From NCBI RefSeq assembly GCF_026191675.1, contig NZ_JAKRRY010000001.1, forward strand, positions 186,001-250,000: a stretch of 64,000 bases of DNA, in the 5' to 3' direction. The position numbers and the translations under genes are program-made. Shown piece by piece: positions 53,055-60,706 of the stretch; the stretch's first letter is position 1; every line of letters begins with the position of its first letter. Source of the stretch: Vibrio qingdaonensis (GTDB lineage: Bacteria; Pseudomonadota; Gammaproteobacteria; Enterobacterales; Vibrionaceae). The notes beneath the pieces were generated by a model. It saw only the letters and a list, made by a program, of their open reading frames with translations, had not been told where the DNA came from and searched no databases.

Positions 53055-53528
53055 ATGAACGTCCGATTGATGAACACGTCCGATTTAGAAGCAGCAGCAG
53101 AGATACACAAACTCACTTTCGTCAGACAAAAACAATCTTATGAATGGCTGCAATGTAACTTTAATGCGTTTCCTCGTGTGCTGTGCTTTGTGGCGGAAAA
53201 TAACGACAAACAAATTTCTGGCTTTATTATTTGGACTCAAAAGAGTGGCTTTCGCCCAGAAGTCATCCTCGAAATAGAGCAGCTAGCGGTCTCTCCCGAT
53301 CACCAAGGAAAAGGCATAGGACGTGGGCTCATTACGCAAACCCTACCTTTAGTAAAAGAAAGGTTGGCGCAAAATGACTCGGTACTCAAACATATATACG
53401 TTACGACGCGCGCGGACAACTTTGCCCAGAACTTATACAAATCGACGTTAGGCGCTGAAGTAGAAGCGACCATTTCAAACCTGTACTCCGCTGATGAAGT
53501 GCTTATGGTGGCGCGTAATGTAGGTTAA
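53055..53528 (+). CDS. GNAT-family N-acetyltransferase
   Basis: A 157-residue GNAT protein. EIEQLAVSPDHQGKGIGRGLI is a good acetyl-CoA-binding motif A, and NFAQNLYKSTLGAEVEATI resembles motif B. ATG 53055 with GAGGTAAAA upstream is chosen; the ORF could be extended to 52986, but those residues do not look like GNAT. Substrate unknown. Confidence 0.87.
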   Translation: MNVRLMNTSDLEAAAEIHKLTFVRQKQSYEWLQCNFNAFPRVLCFVAENNDKQISGFIIWTQKSGFRPEVILEIEQLAVSPDHQGKGIGRGLITQTLPLVKERLAQNDSVLKHIYVTTRADNFAQNLYKSTLGAEVEATISNLYSADEVLMVARNVG

Positions 53529-53542
53529 GGCGGCTTCGTATT

Positions 53543-53593
53543 GATGAGGCTTCGATTTTCCATTCAAACGCATGTCCGTCAACGTGCCTCATC
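53543..53593. terminator. Possible terminator between convergent genes
   Basis: GATGAGGC and GCCTCATC are 8-bp inverted repeats 35 bases apart in the gap between the convergent GNAT and deacylase genes. The long loop and missing T-run make this uncertain. Confidence 0.3.
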
Positions 53594-53619
53594 ATCTTAA
53601 TTTACCGCCCTGCAGCGCA

Positions 53620-54618
53620 TTACTTAATCAAACGCACCACTAACGACCCTGGCGCCCTTACCGATTCCACGTTGTGGCTGATCACTACCCCATTTGAAGG
53701 CGCGATATAATGCGCTATCTCATCACCAAAGCTATTGTATTGCGTGGCGACTTGCTGCCCTTTTACCACTTCATCAAGCAATGCCACTTGGCAAAGGACA
53801 AATCCTCCTTGATCGGCTCGGATACTGATAATTTCTTCTCCTTCCGTGCAAGGCACGGTTTGTGATACCACCTCGCCAGCAATCAGCTCATAAGAGCGTA
53901 GTACGTTAAGCACACCATTGACGGCTCGCTCGACCATAGGTAAGTCCGTGTAACGTCCAATACCCACTTCAATGGTGATAGAAGGAATATCCGCGCGATT
54001 ATAAGCCGTTTCAAGAATGCCCGGGTCGCCAGGGTCATTAAGAATGACATCAGGGTTAAGTAATCTTGCCATACGAATAGAGTCGTCTAAGCGATAATCC
54101 GCAAAAACATATAGCGGATAGGCTGATCCCGATGTCTGCGAGTGCAAATCAATCGCTAAATCGGCGTTCGGTTTCAATAAATTTTGCCACAAATTGGCCG
54201 CAAAGCGGTTCGCTTCATCACCATCAGGATTACCAGGAAATACTCGGTTCAAGTTAGAAGACGAGCTATCAGGCGCGGCGGAATGAAAGTCACGGCTATG
54301 GCGCGCAATACCAGACAAATTCACAGTGGGTACAATGGTGACCACACCAGCATGCATTTTTCCAATTAACTCTCTCGCCAATTGTTGCGCGGTCAAAATG
54401 CCATTTTGCTCATCACCATGAATGCCTGCGGTAATCATAATCCGCTTACCCGGACGCTTACCTTTAAACACGCGCACAGGAAGCGTTTGTGGATGACCAA
54501 TCGCATCGGTGGCAACGGCAAACCAGAACTTATGCTCTCCGGGCTCTAAGCCATCCACATCTAACGCTTGAATCGTTGGATACATAGGAACAATACAATC
54601 ATTGAGGGGCGTAGACAT
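53620..54618 (-). CDS. Succinylglutamate desuccinylase/aspartoacylase-family protein
   Basis: A 332-residue zinc hydrolase of the AstE/AspA group. GKRIMITAGIHGDEQNG holds the His and Glu of the zinc site, DLAIDLHSQTSG holds the third ligand His, and SITIEVGIGR holds the catalytic Glu. The C-terminal part (GVVISHNVESVRAPGSLVVRL) is a barrel-sandwich typical of this branch. It removes an acyl group from an unknown N-acyl compound. GGAGAAG precedes the ATG at 54618; the upstream ATG (54660) lacks an RBS. Confidence 0.88.
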   Translation of the reverse strand: MSTPLNDCIVPMYPTIQALDVDGLEPGEHKFWFAVATDAIGHPQTLPVRVFKGKRPGKRIMITAGIHGDEQNGILTAQQLARELIGKMHAGVVTIVPTVNLSGIARHSRDFHSAAPDSSSSNLNRVFPGNPDGDEANRFAANLWQNLLKPNADLAIDLHSQTSGSAYPLYVFADYRLDDSIRMARLLNPDVILNDPGDPGILETAYNRADIPSITIEVGIGRYTDLPMVERAVNGVLNVLRSYELIAGEVVSQTVPCTEGEEIISIRADQGGFVLCQVALLDEVVKGQQVATQYNSFGDEIAHYIAPSNGVVISHNVESVRAPGSLVVRLIK

Positions 54619-54748
54619 AACTTCTCCGGAGATAAAATGAGTGACGGTTAAAGGATTCAACGTCGCGTTTAGCTAATTCAAACTACCTTATTCCGGAGCA
54701 ATATGACAGCAAGAAAGATCAGCCTCAATAAGTGGCGTTCGCTGTAGC

Positions 54749-54780
54749 GATTAAGTTGTCGTTAGTACGGTAACTTAATC
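54749..54780. promoter_or_regulatory. 9-bp inverted repeat upstream of the deacylase gene
   Basis: GATTAAGTT and AACTTAATC are separated by 14 bases. They lie in a 317-base gap (54619-54935) that otherwise shows no gene. The repeat may be an operator, or a weak terminator for the minus-strand lipoprotein gene. Confidence 0.35.
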
Positions 54781-54935
54781 ACCCAGACCTCTCATACTTT
54801 CTACATTCTCATTTATTCGCCTAGCACTTCAAACCAATTTCAATGTTCTCCAAGAGGCATATTTATTAAATAATAAAAACACATTGGCTAATATACAAAG
54901 AAAAGGCTAATTAAACCAAATCCACACTAACAAGG

Positions 54936-55697
54936 TTAAAGCACTATCCTGACCTTTCTCTTTTGGACAACATCAACAGTTAACTGTCCATTGGTTTGCG
55001 ATGGTAACGAGTCCTTATTCGCTATAATATCTACGTCAAAAACACAGCTATCGAAACCTTGAGTTAACTGTGCTTGCGTTTGCCCAAACACTTCACTCAA
55101 GCTCTTATTGTAAGAGCCTGAATTAAGTAGATGCTCACCAGCGTTAATATCTGGTGACACAGTTCTGATATTGGTCTCAGTACTATTTTTACAAGTTAGC
55201 GTTTCCACTAGGTAAGAGTATGTATGGTCTGCTTCCGGAGCCCATGAGACATCTATCACCTCACCAACGAAGCTTGTCGTTAATGTAAATGGTAACGGCA
55301 GTTCATTTATAGTTAGTGAACTTTGAACCACGTTATCTCTTAATAGCTTTACAATATACTCAGTAGCGTTCGCGGATACATTCGTACCATAATAACCCCC
55401 ACCACTTATAGGGAGTTCTGTTAATGAAAAACTCTGACTATCAACTTCAGAGACAAGTTGATCACTGCCATTAATTGTAACATAGTTAAACGAACTATCT
55501 TGAACATATCCTTTGATTTCAGCCTCGGATGAGCTTATTGCCGACAACGTAAAGAACACTTGTAAATCAGAAGCTGCATAATCACTACTGTAACGAGCGA
55601 CACTATCCTCTGAGTTTGAAGAGGAAGAGCTGCTACCGCTGCCTCCTCCACCGCAACCTACAAGTAACACTAGCACTGACGCGTAATATCTCTTCAT
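54936..55697 (-). CDS. Putative lipoprotein, orphan
   Basis: A 253-residue protein with a clear lipobox (LLVGC, Cys15), then a flexible Gly/Ser stretch and a beta-rich body. It contains two further Cys (LTCKNS, DSCVFD). No domain is recognised; the pattern of short strands (VIDVSWAPEADHTYSYLVETL) recalls a fibronectin-III-like fold, but this is a guess. It lies in an AT-rich patch that divides the lateral-flagellar genes. Confidence 0.65.
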   Translation of the reverse strand: MKRYYASVLVLLVGCGGGGSGSSSSSSNSEDSVARYSSDYAASDLQVFFTLSAISSSEAEIKGYVQDSSFNYVTINGSDQLVSEVDSQSFSLTELPISGGGYYGTNVSANATEYIVKLLRDNVVQSSLTINELPLPFTLTTSFVGEVIDVSWAPEADHTYSYLVETLTCKNSTETNIRTVSPDINAGEHLLNSGSYNKSLSEVFGQTQAQLTQGFDSCVFDVDIIANKDSLPSQTNGQLTVDVVQKRKVRIVL

Positions 55698-55773
55698 AAG
55701 AAATCCATTTTATTGTTTAAGTTATATCTAATCGTTGTATCGATAAATAATCTTCTCACCACAGTCTATTTCA

Positions 55774-56109
55774 TTAACAATGATTAACCTCGTTATTAAT
55801 TAGGCTATTATTTTCAAAGTACACAACGTCACATTTGTAGTCGCTACGAAGGTATTCTGTCAAAAAAACACGGTTTTCATCATTATTTTCTGGAGCCCGA
55901 ACCTTTATCCCGCTATCTAAGAAATAATAATAGTTACGAGTGCTGTCCCTGCCGAGATACCCCGTATCAACAAAAGTCAAAGCTGTTGACTCTACCTTAA
56001 CTTTACCTCCTACTTGTTTAGCTAGATCTGCCCATAACAGTGTGCAAGTGACAAACAGCGCAAATGTGACAATTCTAGTTCTAGTTGTCATCTCGTACAT
56101 ATCTCTCAT
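55774..56109 (-). CDS. Small secreted or membrane-anchored orphan protein
   Basis: A 111-residue protein with an N-terminal hydrophobic segment (IVTFALFVTCTLLWADLA) and a polar C-terminal part with two Cys (YKCDVVYF, NHC at the very end). The ATG at 56109 has GGAG upstream. A TATAAT hexamer on the minus strand just before it could be the -10 element of its promoter. No family recognised. Confidence 0.5.
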   Translation of the reverse strand: MRDMYEMTTRTRIVTFALFVTCTLLWADLAKQVGGKVKVESTALTFVDTGYLGRDSTRNYYYFLDSGIKVRAPENNDENRVFLTEYLRSDYKCDVVYFENNSLINNEVNHC

Positions 56110-56298
56110 AGCCCCAAGCTCCAACTCCGATTATACCTGGCGCATACATCACTGGAAGCAAGCGCTAAACCGTTTTATAATTGTGCTCGAAGATCGACTA
56201 ACCGAATACTTGTAATCAAAAGCAGTTACACGGAATTATTAACAGGGTCCGGCTCTTTGAAAAAATAAAACATATCTATTTTCTCCTACTAACTTACA

Positions 56299-56499
56299 TC
56301 ACTTATTGCTACGCCGGAATAATATGACGGCTTCTCTAAGTCCACCAACAACACATAGCCCCCCCACAAACCATATTATAAGAAATAATACGGAACTTGT
56401 TTCTTTAGATAGGACATTTGTTTTCCCTAGCCAAAACGAACTCATAATAAGTAACCAACAAATGAATGCTAGCAACTGATACTTCTGACCTAATCGCAT
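56299..56499 (-). CDS. Two-segment membrane mini-protein
   Basis: A 66-residue protein with two hydrophobic helices (LLAFICWLLIMSSFWLG and VLFLIIWFVGGLCVVGGL) and a basic end (FRRSNK). Its start overlaps the end of the preceding glycine-rich gene by 10 bases, suggesting they are translated as a pair. No family recognised. Confidence 0.5.
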   Translation of the reverse strand: MRLGQKYQLLAFICWLLIMSSFWLGKTNVLSKETSSVLFLIIWFVGGLCVVGGLREAVILFRRSNK

Positions 56500-56687
56500 C
56501 CGTGTATCTTAACATCACAAAATTGAACACCAGCAGCTATGCCACTTCCAGGACCAACAAAACCTTTACCAACGCCCGCCCCGTCTTGAGAAAAATCAGC
56601 AGAAACCCCTCCAGACAAAAGCCCCGCTTCTCCATAAGCCCCTGAATAACTAGCGCCAGCACCAGCAATCGCCCCTAACCACCACAT
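56490..56687 (-). CDS. Glycine-rich mini-protein
   Basis: A 65-residue protein from the ATG at 56687 (AACAGGG upstream), starting MWWLGAIAGAGASYSGAYGE. It is rich in Gly, Ala and Ser and ends with two Cys (QFCDVKIHGCD). Such Gly-rich pieces are common in bacteriocin precursors and polymorphic-toxin linkers, but no motif decides. It is coupled to the downstream membrane mini-protein. Confidence 0.4.
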   Translation of the reverse strand: MWWLGAIAGAGASYSGAYGEAGLLSGGVSADFSQDGAGVGKGFVGPGSGIAAGVQFCDVKIHGCD

Positions 56688-56768
56688 AATAAACCCTGTT
56701 AATTTAATATAAATACACATAAAGCATATGCAATAATTAACATGATTTAGATACATTTTAAAAACCAA

Positions 56769-57200
56769 ATCAATTAATATAAATTAATTATGAGCCACAT
56801 CTCAAAATTAATAAAACTGTCTTATTTATCAATGGTAACGCACTATAAAAACAAGACAAAAACAATAATTACCCCTATATAAGATTTCGACACAAATCAA
56901 ATCACCCCACCTAAAAAACACACTTACGCATTATTTAATAACCACAGAAAAACAGTGTACAACCAGGTAACATTTCATTGAGATATTCAACAATATAATT
57001 CACTATTCACACAGGCCAGATATTGCAAATACAATAGCTTAGATTAGTGACTTTCAGGTTTTCACTAATACTGCCACTATAAACTATCGAGTCGGAAGTA
57101 GATTCTAGCTAATATGGACAAGCACACCCAGCAAAGAATGTGGCACTGATATATACATAACGCAAAATGTGAAAAGCAAGTTAAAATAACTCAACACCAA
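56769..57200. other. AT-rich gene-free stretch
   Basis: These 432 bases are markedly AT-rich, with stops in all frames. I see no gene, clear terminator or promoter. They separate the orphan genes from flgA. Confidence 0.6.
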
Positions 57201-57923
57201 TTAATACACTTGTACAACATGACTATCTATTACAACAGCACGAAGCCTTTTACCTGATTGGTTATTTTTTACCGCAATGGTATCACCAATTAACCCGCTT
57301 TCTAGCGCGGTGCCTTGCGTTTGTAAACTGAAGGTTTTGGAGCGATACACCACATTAACGGGTAAGCCCTTCTCTACATCGTAATCTAGATAAAAGCGTG
57401 ACGTGGTCAGCAGCTCACCTTGACTCAGCGAACGTTTAACTTTGCTACCCACCAGTTGATTCGGTTCAAAGAAGACTTTTTGGTCTTTGGATAATGTCAC
57501 GGACTGAAACGTCACATCTTCATGTGATAAGCGCTCGCCTTTCTTTATCGCGCGCGTCGTGATAGCGGCCTGGACGGTAATCCTGCTTGTTGTCGTTGCG
57601 GCGGTTGTCCATCCTTCACTAGGACAGTGAATAGACCATTTTTGAGTACCGAGCTTGATTTCACTTTTAGTCGAGACCTGTTCTACGCCAGAGCATGAGG
57701 GGAGTTTATTCAGCGCTTTTGAGAAGCGCTGCTTTACCTCAAGTTGGTATTGTTGAGGATAACGGTACCTCATTGTTTGTTCTATCTGGTTTTCAATAGC
57801 AATAGACAACCGACCTTGTCGAGTGAGTGGCTGTTGCTTAATATCGTTGGCAAACACAGACCCTACGCTGCACAACCCTATAACGGTGGCGAGCGTTGAT
57901 AGCACCATATCAGAGCTAGACAT
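57201..57923 (-). CDS. flgA: Lateral flagellar P-ring assembly chaperone FlgA
   Basis: A 240-residue periplasmic protein with a signal peptide ending near SVFA. The C-terminal SAF domain is TRAIKKGERLSHEDVTFQSVTL, VKRSLSQGELLTTSRF and GLIGDTIAVKNNQSGKRLRAVVID. It helps FlgI form the P ring. It overlaps flgN by 8 bases and is the last gene of the minus-strand block. Confidence 0.9.
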   Translation of the reverse strand: MSSSDMVLSTLATVIGLCSVGSVFANDIKQQPLTRQGRLSIAIENQIEQTMRYRYPQQYQLEVKQRFSKALNKLPSCSGVEQVSTKSEIKLGTQKWSIHCPSEGWTTAATTTSRITVQAAITTRAIKKGERLSHEDVTFQSVTLSKDQKVFFEPNQLVGSKVKRSLSQGELLTTSRFYLDYDVEKGLPVNVVYRSKTFSLQTQGTALESGLIGDTIAVKNNQSGKRLRAVVIDSHVVQVY

Positions 57924-58317
57924 TGATCCTTAACTTGTGTTTCGCCAGCGCTTCTTCCATCACTTGGTGTTGTAGAATCATCACACTGCCTTGTCGAGCA
58001 AGCTTTTCCTTACACACCATGACGGATGCCTCAATTTTTTCGTCCATCGCGGCAATTTTCTCTTTAAGTCGCCCTTTCAGCTTAGTCTGAATAACGTTGG
58101 CATATTGCCTATCTTGGCAACCGAGTTTTTTCGCCATTGCAAACCGGGCAAGATCCACTTCAGCCAATTGATGCGACAAAGAAATGATTTTTTGATTAAG
58201 TGACTCCAAGCGCTGGTATTCCCCCTTCAAAACAGCGTGTTTAACTTCATCTAAGCTGTCTGACAGTTGTCGAGTGTATTGCAGCATTCTCTGTCCATAA
58301 TCGATATAGCTGAGCAT
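57916..58317 (-). CDS. flgN: Lateral flagellar chaperone FlgN
   Basis: A 133-residue helical protein of FlgN type, chaperone for FlgK and FlgL. AAGAGGATA directly before the ATG at 58317 supports this start, which falls just past the flgM stop; the upstream ATGs (58341, 58335) overlap flgM. The call leans on flgM-flgN-flgA order. Confidence 0.8.
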   Translation of the reverse strand: MLSYIDYGQRMLQYTRQLSDSLDEVKHAVLKGEYQRLESLNQKIISLSHQLAEVDLARFAMAKKLGCQDRQYANVIQTKLKGRLKEKIAAMDEKIEASVMVCKEKLARQGSVMILQHQVMEEALAKHKLRINV

Positions 58318-58324
58318 TATCCTC

Positions 58325-58612
58325 TTATTTGCCATGATCAATTCTCACCAGTACTTTTGCGAGTTCATCCATATCAAACGCTAATTCCCCGGAGGCAATC
58401 TGCGCTTTAATGGACTCAACTCTGCTGGTATCTATATCTCCTACCCCATCAAATAACCGTTTCGCGTTATCCATTAAGTCAACTTCGTGTTGAGATAGAT
58501 TAATCGACTTAACGGGCGACTTTTTATCGGTCTCGGCCTTTTTGTTCTGAATAACATCAACCTGTGACTGCGGCACAATATGTTTAATGTTATCTACCTT
58601 GATTTGGCTCAT
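58325..58612 (-). CDS. flgM: Lateral anti-sigma-28 factor FlgM
   Basis: A 95-residue FlgM. The disordered N-terminal half is followed by the sigma-binding region (VDLMDNAKRLFDGVGDIDTSRVESIKAQIASGELAFDMDELAKVLV). It should hold LafS until the hook is complete and then be exported. A candidate LafS promoter lies 34 bases upstream, giving the expected feedback loop. Confidence 0.92.
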   Translation of the reverse strand: MSQIKVDNIKHIVPQSQVDVIQNKKAETDKKSPVKSINLSQHEVDLMDNAKRLFDGVGDIDTSRVESIKAQIASGELAFDMDELAKVLVRIDHGK

Positions 58613-58645
58613 CGTATAGCCCTCACTTCACCCACTCATCTAACT

Positions 58646-58672
58646 ATAACGGCAATTTTGGCAGCCTGTTTC
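58646..58672 (-). promoter_or_regulatory. Candidate LafS (sigma-28) promoter of flgM
   Basis: GAAA-N15-GCCGTTAT on the minus strand, 34 bases before the flgM ATG. It has the same spacing and near-identical -10 as the element before lafA. It lies in the gap after the 336-residue gene and just touches that gene's stop codon. Confidence 0.6.
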
Positions 58673-59681
58673 ATATTTTCTTCAACAATTTAATGACATT
58701 ATCTCGAGTTGGTCCGGTAAAGCCTCGTTGTATCGATGTTAGGGATAACTCTGGGTTAGTTTTTAAATGCTCTTTGAAACTGCCGAACTGTTGTAATTCC
58801 GGATGAGTACAAAATGCAATCAACTGATTCGCTTTCTCTTTTTTATTTTTCAGCACTTTGGATAGTGCTCGATACATCAAATTCACCCGTTCAATCAACC
58901 AACTGATTTGCTCTATCGCCCCTTCTTCGTTCACGGGTAAACGTGTGATGTGATCAAGTAATGGAAACAACGGCTCTACATTCACTGCAACAGGTGGACC
59001 TTCCGCGTATCTCCCCCCTTGCCCTGAAACATACACTTGGCCATCCCATTGACGCCAGTGCTGATCTTGCATCCCTACCACGAATTGTTGCTGCGAGTTA
59101 ATTCTTAACTGCAGATGCGCGTAGGCAAACATTAACTTAAATTGCTCGACTAATACGTCTCTTTCTTCTGTTCTTTCAAATGCTAAGGCGACAAGCCGAT
59201 TATTAATATACAAAGACACCACTTCATCCCGAAAACGCTCGCGATTAAGATCTAAACCAGGAATCGTGAACTCAATGATCGGATGATCATTTTGAATAGG
59301 CGCAAAGGACACATCGACCACGTGCTGATCAAATAAGCGCTTTTTACTCCAAAAGATGAGCTTCTTTTTAATGGCGTCGATTTGATTGGCTTGCTGAGGG
59401 GTGTACTGGGGCAATTCTGCAATTTGGCGAAGTTTTAATAGCTCACTGGCGACAGTACGTAACACTTCCCCCGCCATTAATAAGCGACTGTACATTTTAT
59501 GCGAATCGGACACCTCAGCAATGAGCTTAGGTCGCTCCTGCAGATTCATCGTCAACATTTGCTGTTTTAACAGACTGGCGGACGACGGGCGTGTTTGCAG
59601 CTTATCTGGCTTTTTGATCTTGCCTGTCGATGTCGCGTTGACTTTGTTTCTATTGTTCGGGATACCGGTCAGTTTCATCAC
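58671..59681 (-). CDS. Unidentified flagellar-operon protein in the fliH position
   Basis: I do not recognise this 336-residue soluble protein. A basic N-terminus (about 1-35) leads to helical segments (SASLLKQQMLTMNLQERPKLIAEV...MAGEVLRTVASELLKLRQIAEL). A beta-rich middle follows (VVDVSFAPIQNDHPIIEFTIPGLDL, VVSLYINNRLVALAFE, LQLRINSQQQFVVGMQDQHWRQWDGQVYVSG), and a helical, Lys-rich C-terminus ends the protein. It has no signal or membrane segment. It starts 9 bases after fliG, where fliH-fliI-fliJ would be expected in lateral clusters, but the FliH C-terminal features are not visible. It could be a strongly diverged FliH or a separate switch- or export-associated factor. Confidence 0.7.
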   Translation of the reverse strand: MMKLTGIPNNRNKVNATSTGKIKKPDKLQTRPSSASLLKQQMLTMNLQERPKLIAEVSDSHKMYSRLLMAGEVLRTVASELLKLRQIAELPQYTPQQANQIDAIKKKLIFWSKKRLFDQHVVDVSFAPIQNDHPIIEFTIPGLDLNRERFRDEVVSLYINNRLVALAFERTEERDVLVEQFKLMFAYAHLQLRINSQQQFVVGMQDQHWRQWDGQVYVSGQGGRYAEGPPVAVNVEPLFPLLDHITRLPVNEEGAIEQISWLIERVNLMYRALSKVLKNKKEKANQLIAFCTHPELQQFGSFKEHLKTNPELSLTSIQRGFTGPTRDNVIKLLKKI

Positions 59682-59690
59682 GATGCCCTC

Positions 59691-60695
59691 CTAGGTCAAC
59701 CTTGGCTCATTAGCGAAATTGAGTTTGATAATGTCTTCGCTTTGTAGCTGCTTAACGATATCAATAATGTCTTTTCTCGCTTGTTCCACTTGGCTCACTG
59801 GTACCGCCCCAATACGAACGAGGTTTTCTTTAAGCTCTGTCGATACTCTTAACGGCATAGAATTGATGATGTATAAGCGGCAATCTTTGTTTGTCCCTTT
59901 GAGCGCATACGCCCAAAGCTCTAAACTGACACGTTCATTAATGAGGTTGATGGTTTCCAAATCTTGATTAAATAAGGTGAAAAAATCAAACATAGCCTCT
60001 TCCACCAGCTCTGCGGTTTCTTCATCTTGATCATGTAAAAATTGAAATAAATTACTTTTGTTGCCTGAATAACGATTAATCAGATTCGCGACCACTTTCG
60101 AACCTTGCAAACTGGAAGACCCGCCACTGTGATAATTGATTTTGCACCGATCAATTAAGTCTTTCAGGGTCTCCATCAATCCGGAGGTCAGCACCTGCGT
60201 TTTGGAAATTTGCAAAATAAGCTCGTGACACTGCGCTTCACTGTACTCTTCCATTACTTTTGAGCTGTACTCTAAAGGGAGGTGAGCAATCAATAATGCT
60301 TGCAGATTAATGTGCTCTTTTTGCAGGTCATTCACCAGTAAATCTGCTGGAATCCATGCTAACTTTTCTGCGTGTGAGCGTATTTCATCACCATAGATTT
60401 CGGATACTAAATCTCGTGCCAAATTACCATTCAGTGTTTTTTCTAACACGTTGGTGATGTAGTTTCTTGTCCCGCCGAGAATGCCTGAGTGCTTACGAAA
60501 ATCATCAAAAAATCCCGTTAGAGACACGAGCGCATCCTTCGCTTTGATGTCCTTCATTTTACTCATAGCGTGCGTGATTTGTTTTATCTCTTCATGTGTG
60601 AAGCCTTTCAGCACATCTGCGCCAATGTCTTCGCCCATCGTCAGCATTAACATTGCAACGCCATCTACTGACTGGTAAGTCTGTTTACCATCCAT
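59691..60695 (-). CDS. fliG: Lateral flagellar switch protein FliG
   Basis: A 334-residue FliG. N-domain: VAMLMLTMGEDIGADVLKGFTHEEIKQITHAMSKM. Middle domain with LQKEHINLQALLIAHLP, the EHPQ-type motif altered to EHIN. C-terminal torque domain: EEAMFDFFTLFNQDLETINLINERVSLELWAYALKG with charged residues facing the stator. It binds FliF and FliM and takes torque from LafT. It is 11 bases after fliF. Confidence 0.93.
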   Translation of the reverse strand: MDGKQTYQSVDGVAMLMLTMGEDIGADVLKGFTHEEIKQITHAMSKMKDIKAKDALVSLTGFFDDFRKHSGILGGTRNYITNVLEKTLNGNLARDLVSEIYGDEIRSHAEKLAWIPADLLVNDLQKEHINLQALLIAHLPLEYSSKVMEEYSEAQCHELILQISKTQVLTSGLMETLKDLIDRCKINYHSGGSSSLQGSKVVANLINRYSGNKSNLFQFLHDQDEETAELVEEAMFDFFTLFNQDLETINLINERVSLELWAYALKGTNKDCRLYIINSMPLRVSTELKENLVRIGAVPVSQVEQARKDIIDIVKQLQSEDIIKLNFANEPRLT

Positions 60696-60706
60696 GGTAT
60701 GTCCTT

